This document shows, in pieces, positions 35,601 through 50,600 of a stretch of DNA of 64,000 bases. The stretch's first letter is position 1. Each line of letters starts with the position of its first letter. The position numbers and the translations under genes were made by a program. The stretch lies in the NCBI GenBank assembly GCA_009602725.1, contig WELB01000007.1, forward strand, positions 933,295 to 997,294. The letters are read 5' to 3'. Under the pieces are notes generated by a model. The model was not told the DNA's origin, made no database searches, and saw only the letters and a program-made list of their open reading frames with translations. The stretch comes from Spirogloea muscicola (taxonomy: Eukaryota > Streptophyta > Zygnematophyceae > Spirogloeales > Spirogloeaceae).

Positions 35601-38600
35601 CATGTGCGGAGATACTTTCACCTGCTCTTGACTTATTGGCATTGCTGAAGCAGCGGCATGCTTTGGTCACACTAAGCTCAGTGCTCTGCATTTCATTAAT
35701 GCAGATAAATACCCGAGAAGCGCACATTGGTCGTGCAAGTCTTCCTGTCCGGCGTCCAGAGGTGTGATTGTCTGCTGTCACAATCATCATTGTTTCCTTG
35801 CTCTTCCGTGGCTGTTGCTCCATGCAATTATGTTAGCATCCGATGTGGGCTCATCCAGTTTTGCGTGGAATCTCCTGAGCCAGGGCATGGGCACGCGTCA
35901 AGGGGCTGGCGAGCCAAGGTTTGCTGCCACCGGCCACGTAGCCCGGCTGCTGGAGAAAATTACAGTGGCAACCAGGTCCCTTGAGCCTGTCCTGCTGGTT
36001 GGCGAAACGGGCACAGGGAAGACAGCGGCCGTGCAGTGGCTCGCTCGTCAGGCCAACGTTCCTCTCACCATTGTGGTGAGCAGGCCCAATCCCATAGCCG
36101 AGACCCCTCTGAGATAGCCCCTGTTCCTAGGGCCTACATGCCTTGTTTCCAGGCACTGTTGTTGTGCCGCGCAGTGAGAGCTAGTAGACATGACTCTTCA
36201 ACAGCTATGCAAACGCGTTAGTCTCACCCGTTTGTCTGACCTGTTGCTGATTCTCGCCAAGTCTGGCTGTTTGAGCTGCAGAATATGAGCCAGCAGAGCG
36301 ACAGCGCTGATCTTCTTGGCGGCTTCAAGCCAATTGAGAGCCAGGCCCTTTGCGGCCCCCTCCTGGATACCTTCAATAGATTGTTCCGACGCACTTTCTC
36401 CTACCAGGTACCTCCAATAAATGGGGCTGCCAGCTCGAAGTCCATCCTGCTCTCGCTTATTAGCGTGAGCTAATGTCATGGCCAGCTTAATATATTTCGA
36501 TGTCTTCAGCTGCATTGACTTTCAGTGACATGTACATGGATTACTCTCATATCACCTTCTCTGAGTTGCTGCAGCACAACCATGACTTCCTTGCCCGATT
36601 GCAAAAGTTTGCCGAGAAGAGCAGATGGGCACATCTGCTCAAGGCCTTTGATTTAGCTATGGAGAAAGTATCCGTTTTGCTCAAGGAGAGCAAAGGCGGT
36701 CTTCTTCAGCAGGAACAGGAAATGCAAGAAGGTCCCCGCAAGAGAAAGAAGAGGAAGCAGCTTGACAACGCGGTATGCGCTACTTAGTGGTGCCAGGTCA
36801 TGCTTAAGCTACATCCTTGTCCTCGCACAGGACCATCTACATTTGTGAGTCGTTCTTGTTCTTCTGAGGCTCTGATATTGTGAACTTCTCCCCTCAAATA
36901 TGGCAGACAGTAAATGAATGGCGAGACTTCAGGAAGGACCTGGATAGAGTCAAGCGGCAAGTGGAAGCCTCAGAAAATGCATTTGCGTTCTCCTTTGTTG
37001 AGGGAGCTCTTGTCAAGGTGCACATGCACAGCCCAGCGTTCACTCATCTGTCTGCTTGCGAGCAGGACAGGGGCGTTCATCACAACCCCTGGGCTGGCTC
37101 TGTGACATATCTTTCTTGTTGACTTAGGTGTTGTTGTTCTTTTTGAAATTCTGACTTGCCATTTCCAGACACCTAAAGGATGGGGCCGCACAATCATTTG
37201 CGTTCTGTGTGAAGGCTTTGGTGATGGGAAGATGGCTGCTGCTGGATGAAATTAATCTGGCTCCTGCGGATACCCTGGAGAGGCTGACCGGAGTCTTGGA
37301 AGGAGAGACTGGATCGCTTGCTCTTACTGAACGTGGCGATGTTGCGACTGTGAGTGTGTTTTTGGCTATGTCTAAATGGGTCTAAGAGGGCATCTTGCAC
37401 TGTTTGGCTGAGATGGCTCCTCGAGTTGCTCAGTATCGCTTTCAACGAGCTTCATGAAGAGGATCATAGTATCAGCAAGATTTCCGGAAGTGCTATCTGA
37501 CATCACCATTTCTGCAAGCAGACAGTGTTTGAAGAGAGCCCCCAGAGAGTGTCCAGAGAGTGTCCAGTCGTTTCGTCAAAATGTCTGCTTATACTTTTGA
37601 TGGACATCTGGAGGTCTTGGGGTTTGAGATGCATCCTTGTCTCATGATTTATGCAGGTTGTGAGGCATGAAGGCTTCAGAATTTTTGCATGTATGAACCC
37701 TGCCACCGACGTGGGCAAGAAGGACTTGCCACCGGGGCTTCGGCAGAGGTTCACTGAGATTTTTGTAGATGAGCTCACAGAACCTGAAGATCTCTGCCCG
37801 ATTGTATATCAGGTCAGGCCAGCTGAAGTCCATCAATTACACTGCTTCTTCATTATATCTGCAAATGGAGTCCTGCATGCACATTGTGCACCACAGATGC
37901 CTCTGCAGTAAACTATTCAGCTGAGTTAGTAGATTCTTGACTTGCCCTTGTTGCAGTATTTGGAAGGCACAAGCCCGTCTCCACCTGTGGATGATGTAGT
38001 AAACTTCTACTTGGCAGCACGGAGAGAAGCTGAGGTACTCCACTGCAGTTTTCAGTTTCGCCACTGTTTCTGCCAGAAAATTCTACCACCATGACCAGGT
38101 CTCAAGTACATACAGTATAGGTCATCCATGCAGATTATGGGGCTGCAACTTGACACCTGCTGTGGAGCAGGAGACACTGCTAGATGGAGCTAACCAGAGG
38201 CCACAGTACAGCCTACGGACTTTGACAAGGGCTCTGGAGTACACAAAGTCTGCTGTGGCAACATATGGCTTCCAGAGAGCCCTCTTTGACGGCTTCAGCA
38301 TGTCATTCCTCACGCTCCTTGAGGTATTTGCCTACTTTACAAGCCAGGAGTGTGGCAACACAGACTGGTACACTGCGGTGCATACAGACATGTTCAACAA
38401 TGCCAGCGTTCCATGAGTCACACATTTAAGGAGAGGAGGCTGAGTGGATGAAAGCGTCTGTCTAGCTGTGCTTGGGTTTTGCTTAGTAGACAAGGCTGAG
38501 TGGATGAAAATGGCTGTCTGCCGGTGCTATGTCTGCAGCGCCAGTGCAGGCCGACCATGGAGCACCTCATTGCCAAGCATCTACTGAAGCAAGTGGGAGA

Positions 38601-41600
38601 CTCCTCGCCCGCCTTCAAGTCGCTCCTCCGCCCTCCTCCTCAGCCGAGCCCTCACCATGTCCTGTTTGAGCACTTTTGGGTTGAGGGCGGAGATGCTCTT
38701 GAGCTTGGTCCCAGTGAGACGGCGGCAGACAGCGCGGGAGGCTACATACTCACCGAGAGTGTCCGGGAGCACCTGAAGAATCTTGCTCGAGCTGTGCTGG
38801 TCCGGAAGTACCCCATTTTGCTGCAGGTAAGCAGTTTGATGGTGTGCATCTGCGATACATTGTCATGAGTATCATGCTAGATAGCTTATGAGCCAAGCTC
38901 ACTGTTGACGCTCTGAAAGTTCTGCATGACCTTTAAGACCTTGTTCGACAACTTGCAGGGGCCCACTTCCAGCGGAAAGACGAGCTTGATTGAGTACATG
39001 GCAGGACGCACTGGGCATCGAGCTGTGCGAATCAACAACCATGAACACACTGATCTACAGGTTGATGCCGACAAAACCTGGTCTTTGATGCATTCTTTTG
39101 CTGTCCTTTCTTGTGGCACTGTAGTTTGATTATGCCAGCTCATGCCACCAGCATAATGTGCCATTGGGCACTCTTTGACATGTTACTGTTTGACTCAAAT
39201 CCCAGGAGTACCTGGGTTCTTACGTTACGGATACAGCTGGTAGACTTAAGTTCCAGGTCAGTTGCGTCAGTGCACCCATTTGCAGCCCGTGCTAGATGTT
39301 ATCATGCTTGTATTACAGTTTCCTATATGCAGTCACATGCACCTGTTTTGACTATATTTGTCACGTTTCTTACAGTGCATCATGTGCCTGTCATTATAAC
39401 AGGAGGGAATATTAGTGGAGGCCGTCAGGAAAGGCTACTGGATCATCCTGGATGAGTTGAATCTGGTAGAACTTTGTGCAAGGCTTTGGGCTCATTGATG
39501 TGTATCTTATCTGCTTATCACTCAATGTGATAAGGTAGTCTGCGGGTTGACCTGTGACAATGGCATGTTGTCGCACACAGGCTCCGTCAGATGTCTTGGA
39601 AGCCCTCAACAGGCTCTTGGACGACAACCGCGAGCTCTTCATCCCAGAGCTGCAGGCATGAAAGTTCTTAGCCTGCTTGTTGTTCTGCTTCATTGTTTCT
39701 GAGAGAAGCCAAAGGAGGCCCAGATCTCAGTAATGAAGCTCCTTGTTGACTTCTACATGCTGGGGTGCTTCACGCTTGACAGATGACCATCAAGCCGCAT
39801 CCTCACTTCCTGCTATTCGCTACCCAGAATCCCCCTGGCATCTATGGGGGCCGAAAGGTGTGCAATTGTGCCAGCTTGTGGCTTGGACGGAAGACCGAAT
39901 GTAGCTTCTCATGACTCGACACAAGGATCTTGAGTCAGCTCACTCATTTAGCATGGATTGCGTTTCGAAGTCCTTGTGCATGCATGCATTCATTGCTTGC
40001 CTGTAGCATTGCAGGTACTGTCAAGGGCGTTCAGGAATCGCTTTATGGAGCTCCATGTTGATGACATCCCTGAATCTGAATTGAGAGTGATCCTAGAGAA
40101 AAAGAGCCTCATACCTGGGAGGTAGGCTTGCCCAGAAGCTTCAAGGCATTCAACTTCTATTGGAACGTTCTGAATTGCACATTCTCTGCCATCAAGGAGA
40201 CAGGAGCATCAGATGACTGATGTGGCAATTCTGCTTCCACTTGGCATCATCAGTAACACCAACACTCTCCTCATCTCTCGTAGCTATGCAATGAAAATGG
40301 TCGAGGTGATGAAGGAGCTGCAGCGCCACCGGCAACAGAGTCAGATGTTTGCTGGCAAGCATGGCTTTATCACAGCCCGGGATCTCTTTCGCTGGGCTGA
40401 CCGGCATGCCAATGTATGTATAAGTTACAGTCTCTTCTGAGATCATCTCTTTGTACTTACCCTGAACTGCCTGAAGAGTCACCTCATTGGAAGGGTCACC
40501 TCATTGGTATGGACAGTATGCACAATGCACACGTCTTCTGATTTAGCCAGCTCTGAGGAGCAGGGTTATGAAGAGCTGGCCACAAACGGGTACCTGCTCC
40601 TGGCGGAGCGGCTCAGGAGTGATACAGAAAAGGCAGTGGTGCAGTCTGCTCTGGAGAGGCAGCTCCGAGTGCAGCTCAACCCAGCGGCATTTCATGAGGT
40701 CAGTGTGCACATGTTTCAAGTTCCTCTGTAAGTTCTTAAAGTCTTTGTGCTGTGCTGTAAGCAGGCACATTGTCTTGCTAAATAAGTGGCTCACAAATTG
40801 CAAGAAAATGGTGGCTCATTGTGCTGTAGCCGGCAGAGTGTTCTTGTAGTATGTGTATCAAGGACGGTGAGAAAGATGAGGGCTCGAAGTTTTAGAGACT
40901 GACTTCAAGAAGGCATACAAGTACTTGGTCGTGATATGCGTTAATATATGAGATGCTCTTTGTGCCATAGGAGTGTGCTATTGCACAATTCGACCTGCTG
41001 AGGGAGCGGGTTGCTGCAGCTGACATGGCTGCCACTCTTGGAAGGTCTGTCCTACTTGAACTGTTTACTTGACCATGTCTTGATGCCTGCACCCTGTACG
41101 CTCCATGTGCTTTTGTAAGGTTTCATGACCAGTCGCAGAGTCCTGCATACAAGGGTCACCAGTAAAGTAAGCATATGAGGGCCACTTGTCCCTCAAGCAA
41201 TCGAGGTCCTTTGGTCGTGCAGTTGGTGAGTGCAACTTGGAGTTGTGCAAGCTGTGCAGTCTTGCTTCCTGATTTCTGAAAGCAGAGGTTGCAATCTTAG
41301 GATTGTTTGGACGCGGAGCTTCAAGCGCCTCTTCAACCTCGTAGAGCGGTGCTTGCACCACAACGAGCCAGTGCTGCTGGTGGGTGACACTGGCACCGGA
41401 AAGACGACCGTCTGCCAACTGCTGGGGCTGCTCCGCCAGCAGCAGCTGCATGTTCTCAACTGTCACCAGCATACAGAGACCTCGGACTTTCTTGGTGTAA
41501 GTTGTTCTGCTTCTTGTGCTGAGCAGTGGGCTTCAGCACATCATCTTGTGCAACTTGAATGTTGCTGTGATTGCTTGCGACTAGGACCTGAAGACCCATC

Positions 41601-44600
41601 GGACGATCATGAAGATGCAATTTACTTTGTCTGGCCTTGACGTGACAGGGGTTTCACCCTATTCGTGACAAGGACAGAATATGCTCCCAGTTCTCTTCAC
41701 TCTCTGCTGGTTTGATCGCTTCCAAGACATTCCAATCTGTGAATACCACCAAGGTAAGGATTGAACCTGCAGTGGAGTCAACCATTACATGTCCATCCTT
41801 GTGGTACTTGTCAAGCTTACCAGCGTCGTCTTTTGAGATGTCAACATGAGTCTCATGTTGCTCTCTACATTGCTGCTGAGGTTCTGCAGAGGTGCGCGAT
41901 AACCATAATTGCTGGTTATGCAGGTCCTACCTGGTATTGAGAATGCTTCTGCCACTCTGGCAGCAGCAAGGGCCGCTGTTCGGACCATGGAGGAGCAGAC
42001 GAAGGTTGGAGAACTGGGGCCACGAAAGACACAGCTTCCTGCAGGTTCGGTGGACACGGGCTTGGTGGACTTGAGGCGGAGAGTGAGCGAGATGGAACAG
42101 CTGCAGCGGAGCTGGCACTCACTGTTTGCGTGGCACGACGGCCCGCTAGTCACAGCCATGAAAGACGGGAACATGATCCTTATTGATGAGATATCATTGG
42201 CCGAAGACAGCATCTTGGAAAGACTCAACAGTGTGCTGGAGCCTAAGCGGCTGTTGGTATGCTTGAAAGCCTGCATTGCAGCATCTCATGTGAACCACAA
42301 GCGACCAGCTTCTACTTATTTATCACTTTGTCTCAAGAACATGGTCTTTACCATGGTACTTTGGTGACATGCATGTTAGAAATAGTGTCTCAATTTATTG
42401 TTTAGCACAACCAAGTTGTGCTGAAACCACGACGCTGCTGCTTTCTATAGGTGCTTGCCGAGAAAGGGGGCGAGGAGGTGGAGGAGTTATTTGCAGCTCC
42501 ATGTTTTCGCTTGCTGGCAACAATGAATCCCGGAGGAGACTTTGGGAAGAAGGAACTGTCCCCAGCTCTCAGGAACCGATTCACCGAGATTTGGGTCCCC
42601 GCACTTACAGACATAGCAGACCTTCGTTCAATTGTCCAAGACAGGTATAAGCATCACACTTCAGCTGCAGCGCTTTATACTAACAGCTTCTACACAATAG
42701 ACATCGTATTGAGCAAGTCAGAAGTATCTCAGACCCAACCAGGAACAATCAGGATTCCAATGACAAATTGCTTGCTCCTTTCCAGGCTACAAAATTCAGG
42801 ACTGGAGGAGCTTTTGGAGCCCCTCCTCCAATTTTGGCAGGTGCTTGATTTGTGGGCATGGCAAGCAGTTACTTTAGGAGTAGGGAGGGTGATATTACGA
42901 ACAGCGTGGTCATTGCATTCACATGTTTGTTGCCTCAAATGCTGCGCATCAAGCGGTTTAGTAATTGCAAGAGCACATACTTTGAATCAGCACACATTGG
43001 GAGACACATTGAGTATGAGCACTAAATATGTGGCATACACCTTGATTGCAATATGCTTACGTAATAATCGATTACCAGGCCAAGCACCTATTTGGCTGTC
43101 ATTGTGTGCAGTGGTGTCAGATGCTACCACAGAGCAGCAGAGTCCTCTCCATCCGAGACCTGCTGTCTTGGGTGACCTTCATCAAGAGAGCTGAGCCGTC
43201 CATTGGGAAGTGGTTGGCTTACGCTCACGGAGCGCATCTTGTTCTGCTGGACGGGCTTGGCCTTGGTATGAGCGCATGACAGCTATAAAGTAATACAGCC
43301 TTCTGCATGTTACAGTCTGCATTCTGCATTCTGCAGTTTGGATGTTGCATATTGCAGTTGCATTTTGCAATTTGCACTTGCTCGCTAGCCTAAAATCACG
43401 TCGTCAGAATTAGCATGCATCTTCTGTTCAACATCTGCCTACGTGGTAATTTAGTTGTCACCCAGCTTGTTAATGCTGGAATTCAAATTGACAGGGATGG
43501 GGCTGGACGAAGAAGTTGCATCGCAGCTCAGGGCCAAGTGTTTCCAGTTCCTTCTTGGGCAGATACCTCAGGTCTGTGCCACATTCAAGCTGTATTCTTC
43601 TACACCAGAAATTGAGACGCTTTCACATTCCTTCGATTGAGAAGTATGTTCAGCAACCTACAGATGGATGTTTGCAGGAAGCTTGTATTTTACGAATCCC
43701 GCTTTATTGTTCCATCACAGGAGCACAGAGCAAGAGTTGTCGGGTCATGCAAGCCCTCCAGATTGCCTTCCGCTGATGGAGATAGCAGCGGAAGAGACAT
43801 GAAGGGCCCTGACATGGACATGTTTGGAATAGATCCCTTCTTCATTGCAAAAGGTCAGTCATAAGGTCCTTCTATGGTTGGTTGACTCCACCGAAGTGCA
43901 CAAGAGTTGTTGGCTATCAAAGAAGAGTGCAGGGGTGTTAAGTCATTCTGCGCTATCGTATGCGGCTTACTCGCCCTTTTTAATTACAGTAAGACTGAAT
44001 TGTGGTTCACTTGCGCTCGTCTGTGAACACACCTTTCAACCAGGCTCACATGCCATTAAGCGGGACATGTTCAACATGGCAGCACCAACAACAAGCCGTA
44101 ATGCCATGCGCGTACTACGTGCCATGCAGCTCCCTAAAGCTGGTGCGTAACGTGCTCGCAGATCAATGCCTTATGTTGACTTGACTGTGAGCATCTAAAA
44201 GCAATGGAAGGACGTCAAGTTTTCTAGACTGTCACATTCCTTGCTTCCAGACCAGCAGAAAATTAGCATCGCTTTAGTGCAAAGCATTCGCATAATCATA
44301 CCTGGTACAACCAGTGGTGCAAACAGTCTGGTCTGAGTCAGCTATCTAAGGAGGACCAGCTTGTGCTCCTCATAACTGCAGTTTTAGTGGAGGGCAGCCC
44401 AGGGATAGGCAAGACCAGCCTGGTGTCAGCCATTGCTGCCGCATCAGGCCATCAACTTGTGCGCATTAATCTCTCAGAGCAGGTCTGTTCACATCACCTC
44501 CTGTTTACTTCACAGCTAGCTATTTTGCACTTAGAGGTGCTAAAGAGTGCTTGTTGAATCAACTCTTAGTCCAGCATTGCTGGTGCTAGCATGTAAGAGG

Positions 44601-47600
44601 CCGAGGCACTTACATCCATTGCCTTCATGAGGATATGCAGACCGACATGATGGATCTGCTGGGGACTGATTTGCCTGTGGACGGTGGCCGAGGGGGCGAG
44701 TTCGCATGGTCTGACGGCGTCTTCCTTCAGGTTTGCTTGGCTGGACTGAAGCAGCCCTATGGCCTTATGAGGCACTGACTATTGTTTGGTTCCATGACAT
44801 TTTTGTGTCGATGGATGTCATGATCCCTACTTGCGGCTGCTGACTAGTGTCATGCAGCCGCCACCCTTAGTGGTCAAGTTATCTCTTGAGTGGTTTAAGC
44901 TTTCCGTCTCCTTTGTATTGTGTCCAATACATTGAGCAGGCGTCTTATACCCATCACCCCCTCTGGAATATCCTTGCCTCAATATAAGCAACCAGAATCT
45001 TTAATTGCATGACAGGCTCTGAAGGCGGGTGACTGGGTGCTCCTCGACGAGCTCAACCTGGCCTCCCAGTCCATTTTGGAGGTAAATTCTGTGTCCTCAA
45101 TTGAGCAAGCATTAAAATTTTGCATTGAAGATGCCACTTACTCATTGTCAAAGCTAGATTGTCTTGACTCCTCAGCAGCAGCTTCCCTAACTTTGTGCCT
45201 CATGTATTCCAGTGCTCCTTTGTTTTTCTTTCCTTCCTTGCTGAGCTTCTGTTAGAAGCTTGTGTTATGTAAGCCAGGCTGTACTGACAGGTAGCTGAAA
45301 TTTGCCAGGGCTTGAATGCTTGCCTGGATCATCGAGCGGAGGTGTATATACCAGAGCTTGGGAAGTCTGTCAAGTGCCCCCCTTCCTTCCGGATCTTTGC
45401 CTGCCAGAATCCGTTGCAGCAGGGAGGCGGACGGAAGGGACTCCCAAGATCATTCCTCAATCGATTCACCAAGGTCATGAATTAGCATCTTGAATGCCTT
45501 GTGAGGAAAAATTTTCAGTTACAACAATCTCAATCTACAACAATCTTAAGGCTGTCATCACCGCGTAGGACTTGCCGAGATGGTTGCCCAAAGCTGCAAC
45601 CAAGAATATCAATTGGGTGATGCTAGCTCATATTTCTGTCCTTCTCATTGTTACTACTATTGCAGGTCTACGTGGAGCTCTTGGAGAGCCAAGACCTATA
45701 TTTCATAGCAGCAGCCCTTCACCCTGGACTCCCTGAGCAGCAGCTTCTCAAGATGATAGACTTCAACCAGCATCTGTACCAGGATACGATGGTCGCCAGA
45801 AAGTATGGCCATGCCGGAGCCCCGTGGGAGTTTAATTTGCGAGACGTGCTTCGGTGGTGCAGCCTCGTTGAGCAAGGTCAGTGGGACGCTCGACTTCACC
45901 CTGCTCTTTGTTGGCAACGCCATTGCTGCAAGATCCTGCTTGTGCAGTTGCAGATGGTCATTAACTGTTTAATTGTAATGTGATGTAAGGTAAATGTAAT
46001 TTAGTGTATCTGTGCTATTTATAAATGTCTGTCAACATGCGTTTGGATCCTCTCCCAGAAGGACCAAACGGGAGCCCAGCACAGTTCCTCGACCTTGTGT
46101 ACCTCCAGCGCATGCGGACGGCCGAGGACCGCCGCCAGGTGCTCGCGCTCTTCCAGCGGATCTTCCAGGAGAGCGTGCAGATTGAGACCCATCCAAGACT
46201 CGTCCTGACCTCCGAGGAGCTCCGAGTCGGCTCGGCAGTAGTCCAGCGCATGCAGGGGACCTGCGGGGCGTCCGAGCCGGCAGCTGCACCTCCACAGCTT
46301 CTGCCGGGTGCCATGAACGCGCTGGAGAATCTAGCGCATGTGGTTCGTCAGGGCTGGATGTCCATCATTGTTGGGCCGGCAGCAAGCGGCAAGACATCCC
46401 TGGTGCGCCTGCTCGCCCGCCTCGCAGGCGCGCGCTGCCACGAGTACGCGCTCACGAGCAGCACGGACACCACGGAGCTCCTCGGCTGCTTTGAGCAGCG
46501 CGACACGTCGCAGGCCCTGCGCCACCTCGAGGGCAGGGTGGCGGAAGCGGTGGAGTCTGCCTGCGGCACCTTATTGTCATCAGCCGAAGATTCTCGGCCT
46601 AGTGGCAGTCTGCATCAACAGCATCTCCAGGGCTATCAGAGGCTGCAGGTGAGCTTTGCACAACTAGGCAGCCTTCCAGCCCTCCTTCTTGTCCCAGTGT
46701 GAGGAGCCAAGGACCTGCTCTTGTGCCCATGAGCGTGCATGGTTTAGTCTTGACGACATGGCTGGCTTCTGTAGAACCACTGTGATCAATGGCTTGCGTC
46801 ACGCTGTGTCACAGGGCCTGTGGGCCAGCTTCAAGCAGAAGGCCCGCTGTGCTGAGCAAGACACAGACTTGAGCAGCAAGCCAGAGGAGCAAGTCAAGGT
46901 GGAACAAATCTTGGCGTTGGACAGCGTGATGGAGGAGCTTGGGTCTGTCGCCAAGTATAGCAATTGTGAAGCATTCTCAGCTCCTGCCATAGAGCTGAGG
47001 GCGGAGCTATGTGCTTTGAGAGAGGCTGCCGGCCTGAGCAACGTGGGACGCTTTCAGTGGGTGGATGGCGTGCTGCTGAAGGCCCTCGAACGAGGCGACT
47101 GGGTTGTCCTCGACAATGCTAATTTCTGCAATCCAAGCGTAAGGACTAGGCCCCAATTGGCCGTATCGTGCAAGTCTGCTACTTCAGAGAGCAGTAGCCT
47201 TATTGTACAATCAGACATGAGAATTGATGCAATAAGTCCTCTTGCTTTTGCCTCCAGGTGCTAGACAGGCTGAACCCGCTTCTGGAGCCGGGCGGCTGCA
47301 TCCTGGTGAACGAGCGCGGCATGGTCGGAGGCCGTGCCGTGGTTGCGACGGCGCACCCGCGCTTCCGCCTCTTCCTCCTCATGGACCCTGCGGCGGGCGA
47401 CGTTTCTCGCGCCATGCGCAATCGTGGCGTTGAGATATTCCTCCTCCCGCCCGACTGGCAGAAGGATGGCCCCGAGGAGCCCCTTGGTGCTGTCCTCGAC
47501 GCCCACAGTACCACCAGCTGCCAGCTGCTGGTGGACCTTGGCTTGTACCGGCGCACTGAAGGCCCACTGCCACTGACACCCACAGACACCAGCTTCAGGG

Positions 47601-50600
47601 ACTGCTTGCGCATCCTGGCACTGGCCGGCATCCCGGGCTGGCATCTTCCAGCGGCCATGAGCGGCGCGCACGAAGAGGCCTTGGCCTTGAGCAGGACTGT
47701 GACCACGCGTGAGCTCGCTCACTGGGCCTCCCTGAGGTCCGCGCTCCTGGTGCAGGGCACACCCTCAGACCGCAGCTTCGCATCTAGTTGGCTCCACACA
47801 TACCGGCGTCACTCCAGCGGCACACTCGATGGCTCTGCGCTGCAACACGTCTTCGATCGCCACATGCATGATGGTCAGATTAGTCTGCCAGAAGCCCTTG
47901 GCGTGTCCTTGGCAGTACCGCTGCAGGCGGTGCTGCACGATCCAGAGGCCACCAGAGTCTTGAGCGAGGGCCATCTCCTGGCGGTTACCGCCGTGACGAG
48001 CATTGTGCGACGTGCTTCAGCACTCTGGCGCGACCTGGTGCAGCTGCAGGGCCCCGAGAAGGCCGCCTCTCAGTGGCAACAGCGGCAGATGTTTCTGAGT
48101 CGCTTTGTCCCTGCCGATGTTCTCCAGTCCCACCTCATGGCGTCTCAGGAAGAGGTGCTCTGTCGAGCTGCCGAGGTGGAGGACCTTCAGCTTCGATATG
48201 CTGGGCTATGGTTTGTAGAGCTCGCAGACTCAGCTGATGCTCCAATAAGGCTGCAGATGCTGGAGGCATGGGCGACAGTCCTGCAGGGCTCAACAAGTGG
48301 TGCTGCAAGCATGCTCGGGCGGCTAGCTACAGCATATGCTGCAGAGCTGGCGCACCCAATCTCAGTGGAGGTCCTGAAGCAGCAGCCAGCTGAGAGCGCC
48401 AACCTCATGCGAGCTCTGGAGGCGCTGCGAGCCGCCCTTTGGCAGGGCTTGGAGGAGGCCGACGTCCTGAGAGCAGTGCCGCAGGGGTCAGGCGGGAGCC
48501 CCATCCAACAGTCTTTCCGGTACTGCACGCGGCTGGACGAAAGGCGGATGTTTCAGATATCGCATGCCATGGTGGCGGTCCTGTACCCGCTCTTCTGCAG
48601 CCTTCGGCAGCTCGAGCAGGTCGCTCTTGTAGAGGCTGTGAGCAACGTCTGGAGTCCCCAGTTGCATGTTGCGTTCATTGCAATGCTCGAGTGGCATGCG
48701 GCAATGTGGCGCCTAGTCTGCGAGCTGGAGCTCGACAAGACAGCTTTCCTGCTCACATGGCGGAGCCTCAAGGCAGCCCTGATGGAGCTGCTCGGCTATG
48801 TCAAGCAGATGGGATTTTCCGAGTCTGATAATCGGGTCCGCTCACACCTCACTCTCAGATGTTTCTTGCCCTGCTTTGTTCAGCCAAGAATGCCTGCAGA
48901 CTGGCACGTCTATACAACACTAAGAGTTTGACAGGATAATAATGGTCAGAGAGATGTGCTCAGAAAGATGTGATCTGACATGCAGGTCCAGGGCGTGGCA
49001 CAAGTTGCACACATGTTGGACCAAGCTTGGGGCCTTGCTGGTGGCCCAGCTGGTCAGCCGCTGCTGTTGGAACACGGCGGTCACCCTCCTGTGGCACCCT
49101 CGCTGGAGCTCTTTGAGGAGGACGCCCTTCTGCTGGCAGTCTGCGAAAGTCTGAGCACCCACCCTCTGCCAGGTACCAAGTTGCCGGTTTACATCAATCA
49201 GGATGAAGCACATCAATTGCTCAAATTCCGGTTTTTTGGGTCCTGTCCTGACATCGAGAAACATGGCTGGCAGATGGCGACAGAGCATGGGTCGCGAGCA
49301 TCAGCACGCGCACGCGCTGGTTGGCCTTGGAAGGCCTTTCCCTACTGCGCTGGTACAGCCAGCTCAGGGCAGACGCCACGACGTGCTCCCTGGTTCCCGC
49401 AAAGACCTTCGAAGTCGGCGTCCTCCTCAGGTCTTCGGAGGTATGTGACTCCTGCTTCTCTCATAAGGCCCCAATCACTTACCAAAAGCAGTCCTCATTG
49501 TGTAGCAGTATCTCGGCACAGCTTATTGCAGCTCCATCCTAACAGCTTTACTAAAACTGCAGCTTGTGGAGGAGCGAGTACAAGCAGAGAGGGCAAGTTA
49601 CTCTGCACCTCATTGGTGTGACCTTGTCCCGACCACGGAGTCTGTAGTGGATGATCGGCGGGAACAGGGAGGCCCGCTGCGATTCCCAGCCAGCCTGCTG
49701 AGGTGGCCCAGCTCGAGGACACTGTGGTACCAGTTGCTGCCGCTGCTGGACCAGACAACGCTGGTGAGAGACCTGGACTTGCTCGCGAGGCTTGCGAAGG
49801 CCGTGTATGTCTGCTCCAACAATGGCATGGACACCCATCAGTGCACATACGATCAGGTATTTACTTGCTCCACTCAACAAATTTTTCCAGCTTTGCATGA
49901 TTGTGATACTTCTATTAATAAGTAGTGTTTGCATGTATTATCATCAAATTGGCTGCCCAAAGGCCTTGCTTGTTGACTTAGCAGGTAATTATTGAAGACT
50001 TGAAGGAGGCGCTGGATTATGGTTTGGCAACGTCATCTCGATCGCCAGCGGACTTCGTGCCCCACCAGCACCTCATATGGCTCATGCAGGCTCGCCAAAG
50101 CCAGCAAGTCTCAGGTGACCCCCGAAAGGCGTTGTGCTGCACCCAGCATCATGATGCATCCCAGTTGTCTACGTTGACATCCAAGATTCCCCGGTGTATT
50201 ACATTGGTCAGCTGTGAAAATTCACCATTTGCAGAGACTTGCTTGAGATGCGGAAGAAAGACACTCAACAAGCTCAATTCTGAACATCTGCCCAGTCCTT
50301 GATGTACAGACACAGTAGGCGATGCCCAGGTTATGCGAGTGATGGTGCAGGAGCTGTGGTACCGGTGGCATGCAGCTAATTGGCAGAACACATTAGCCAA
50401 TGTGCCACCTTCACTTGTCAACGACCAGGATCCTGTCTTGGGGCAGGGCCTCCTGCTTGGAGCTGGGAGCAGGGTTGGTGCCGTCTCCTAGCTGCAGCTG
50501 CCCAGATGTTCACTGCCATGGTCACTCTATTTAATATGTGCTACCAACAGAGTTCCTCCGTTGTCAGATTTGTCCATGAGATCAATCTTCAAATTGCGGG

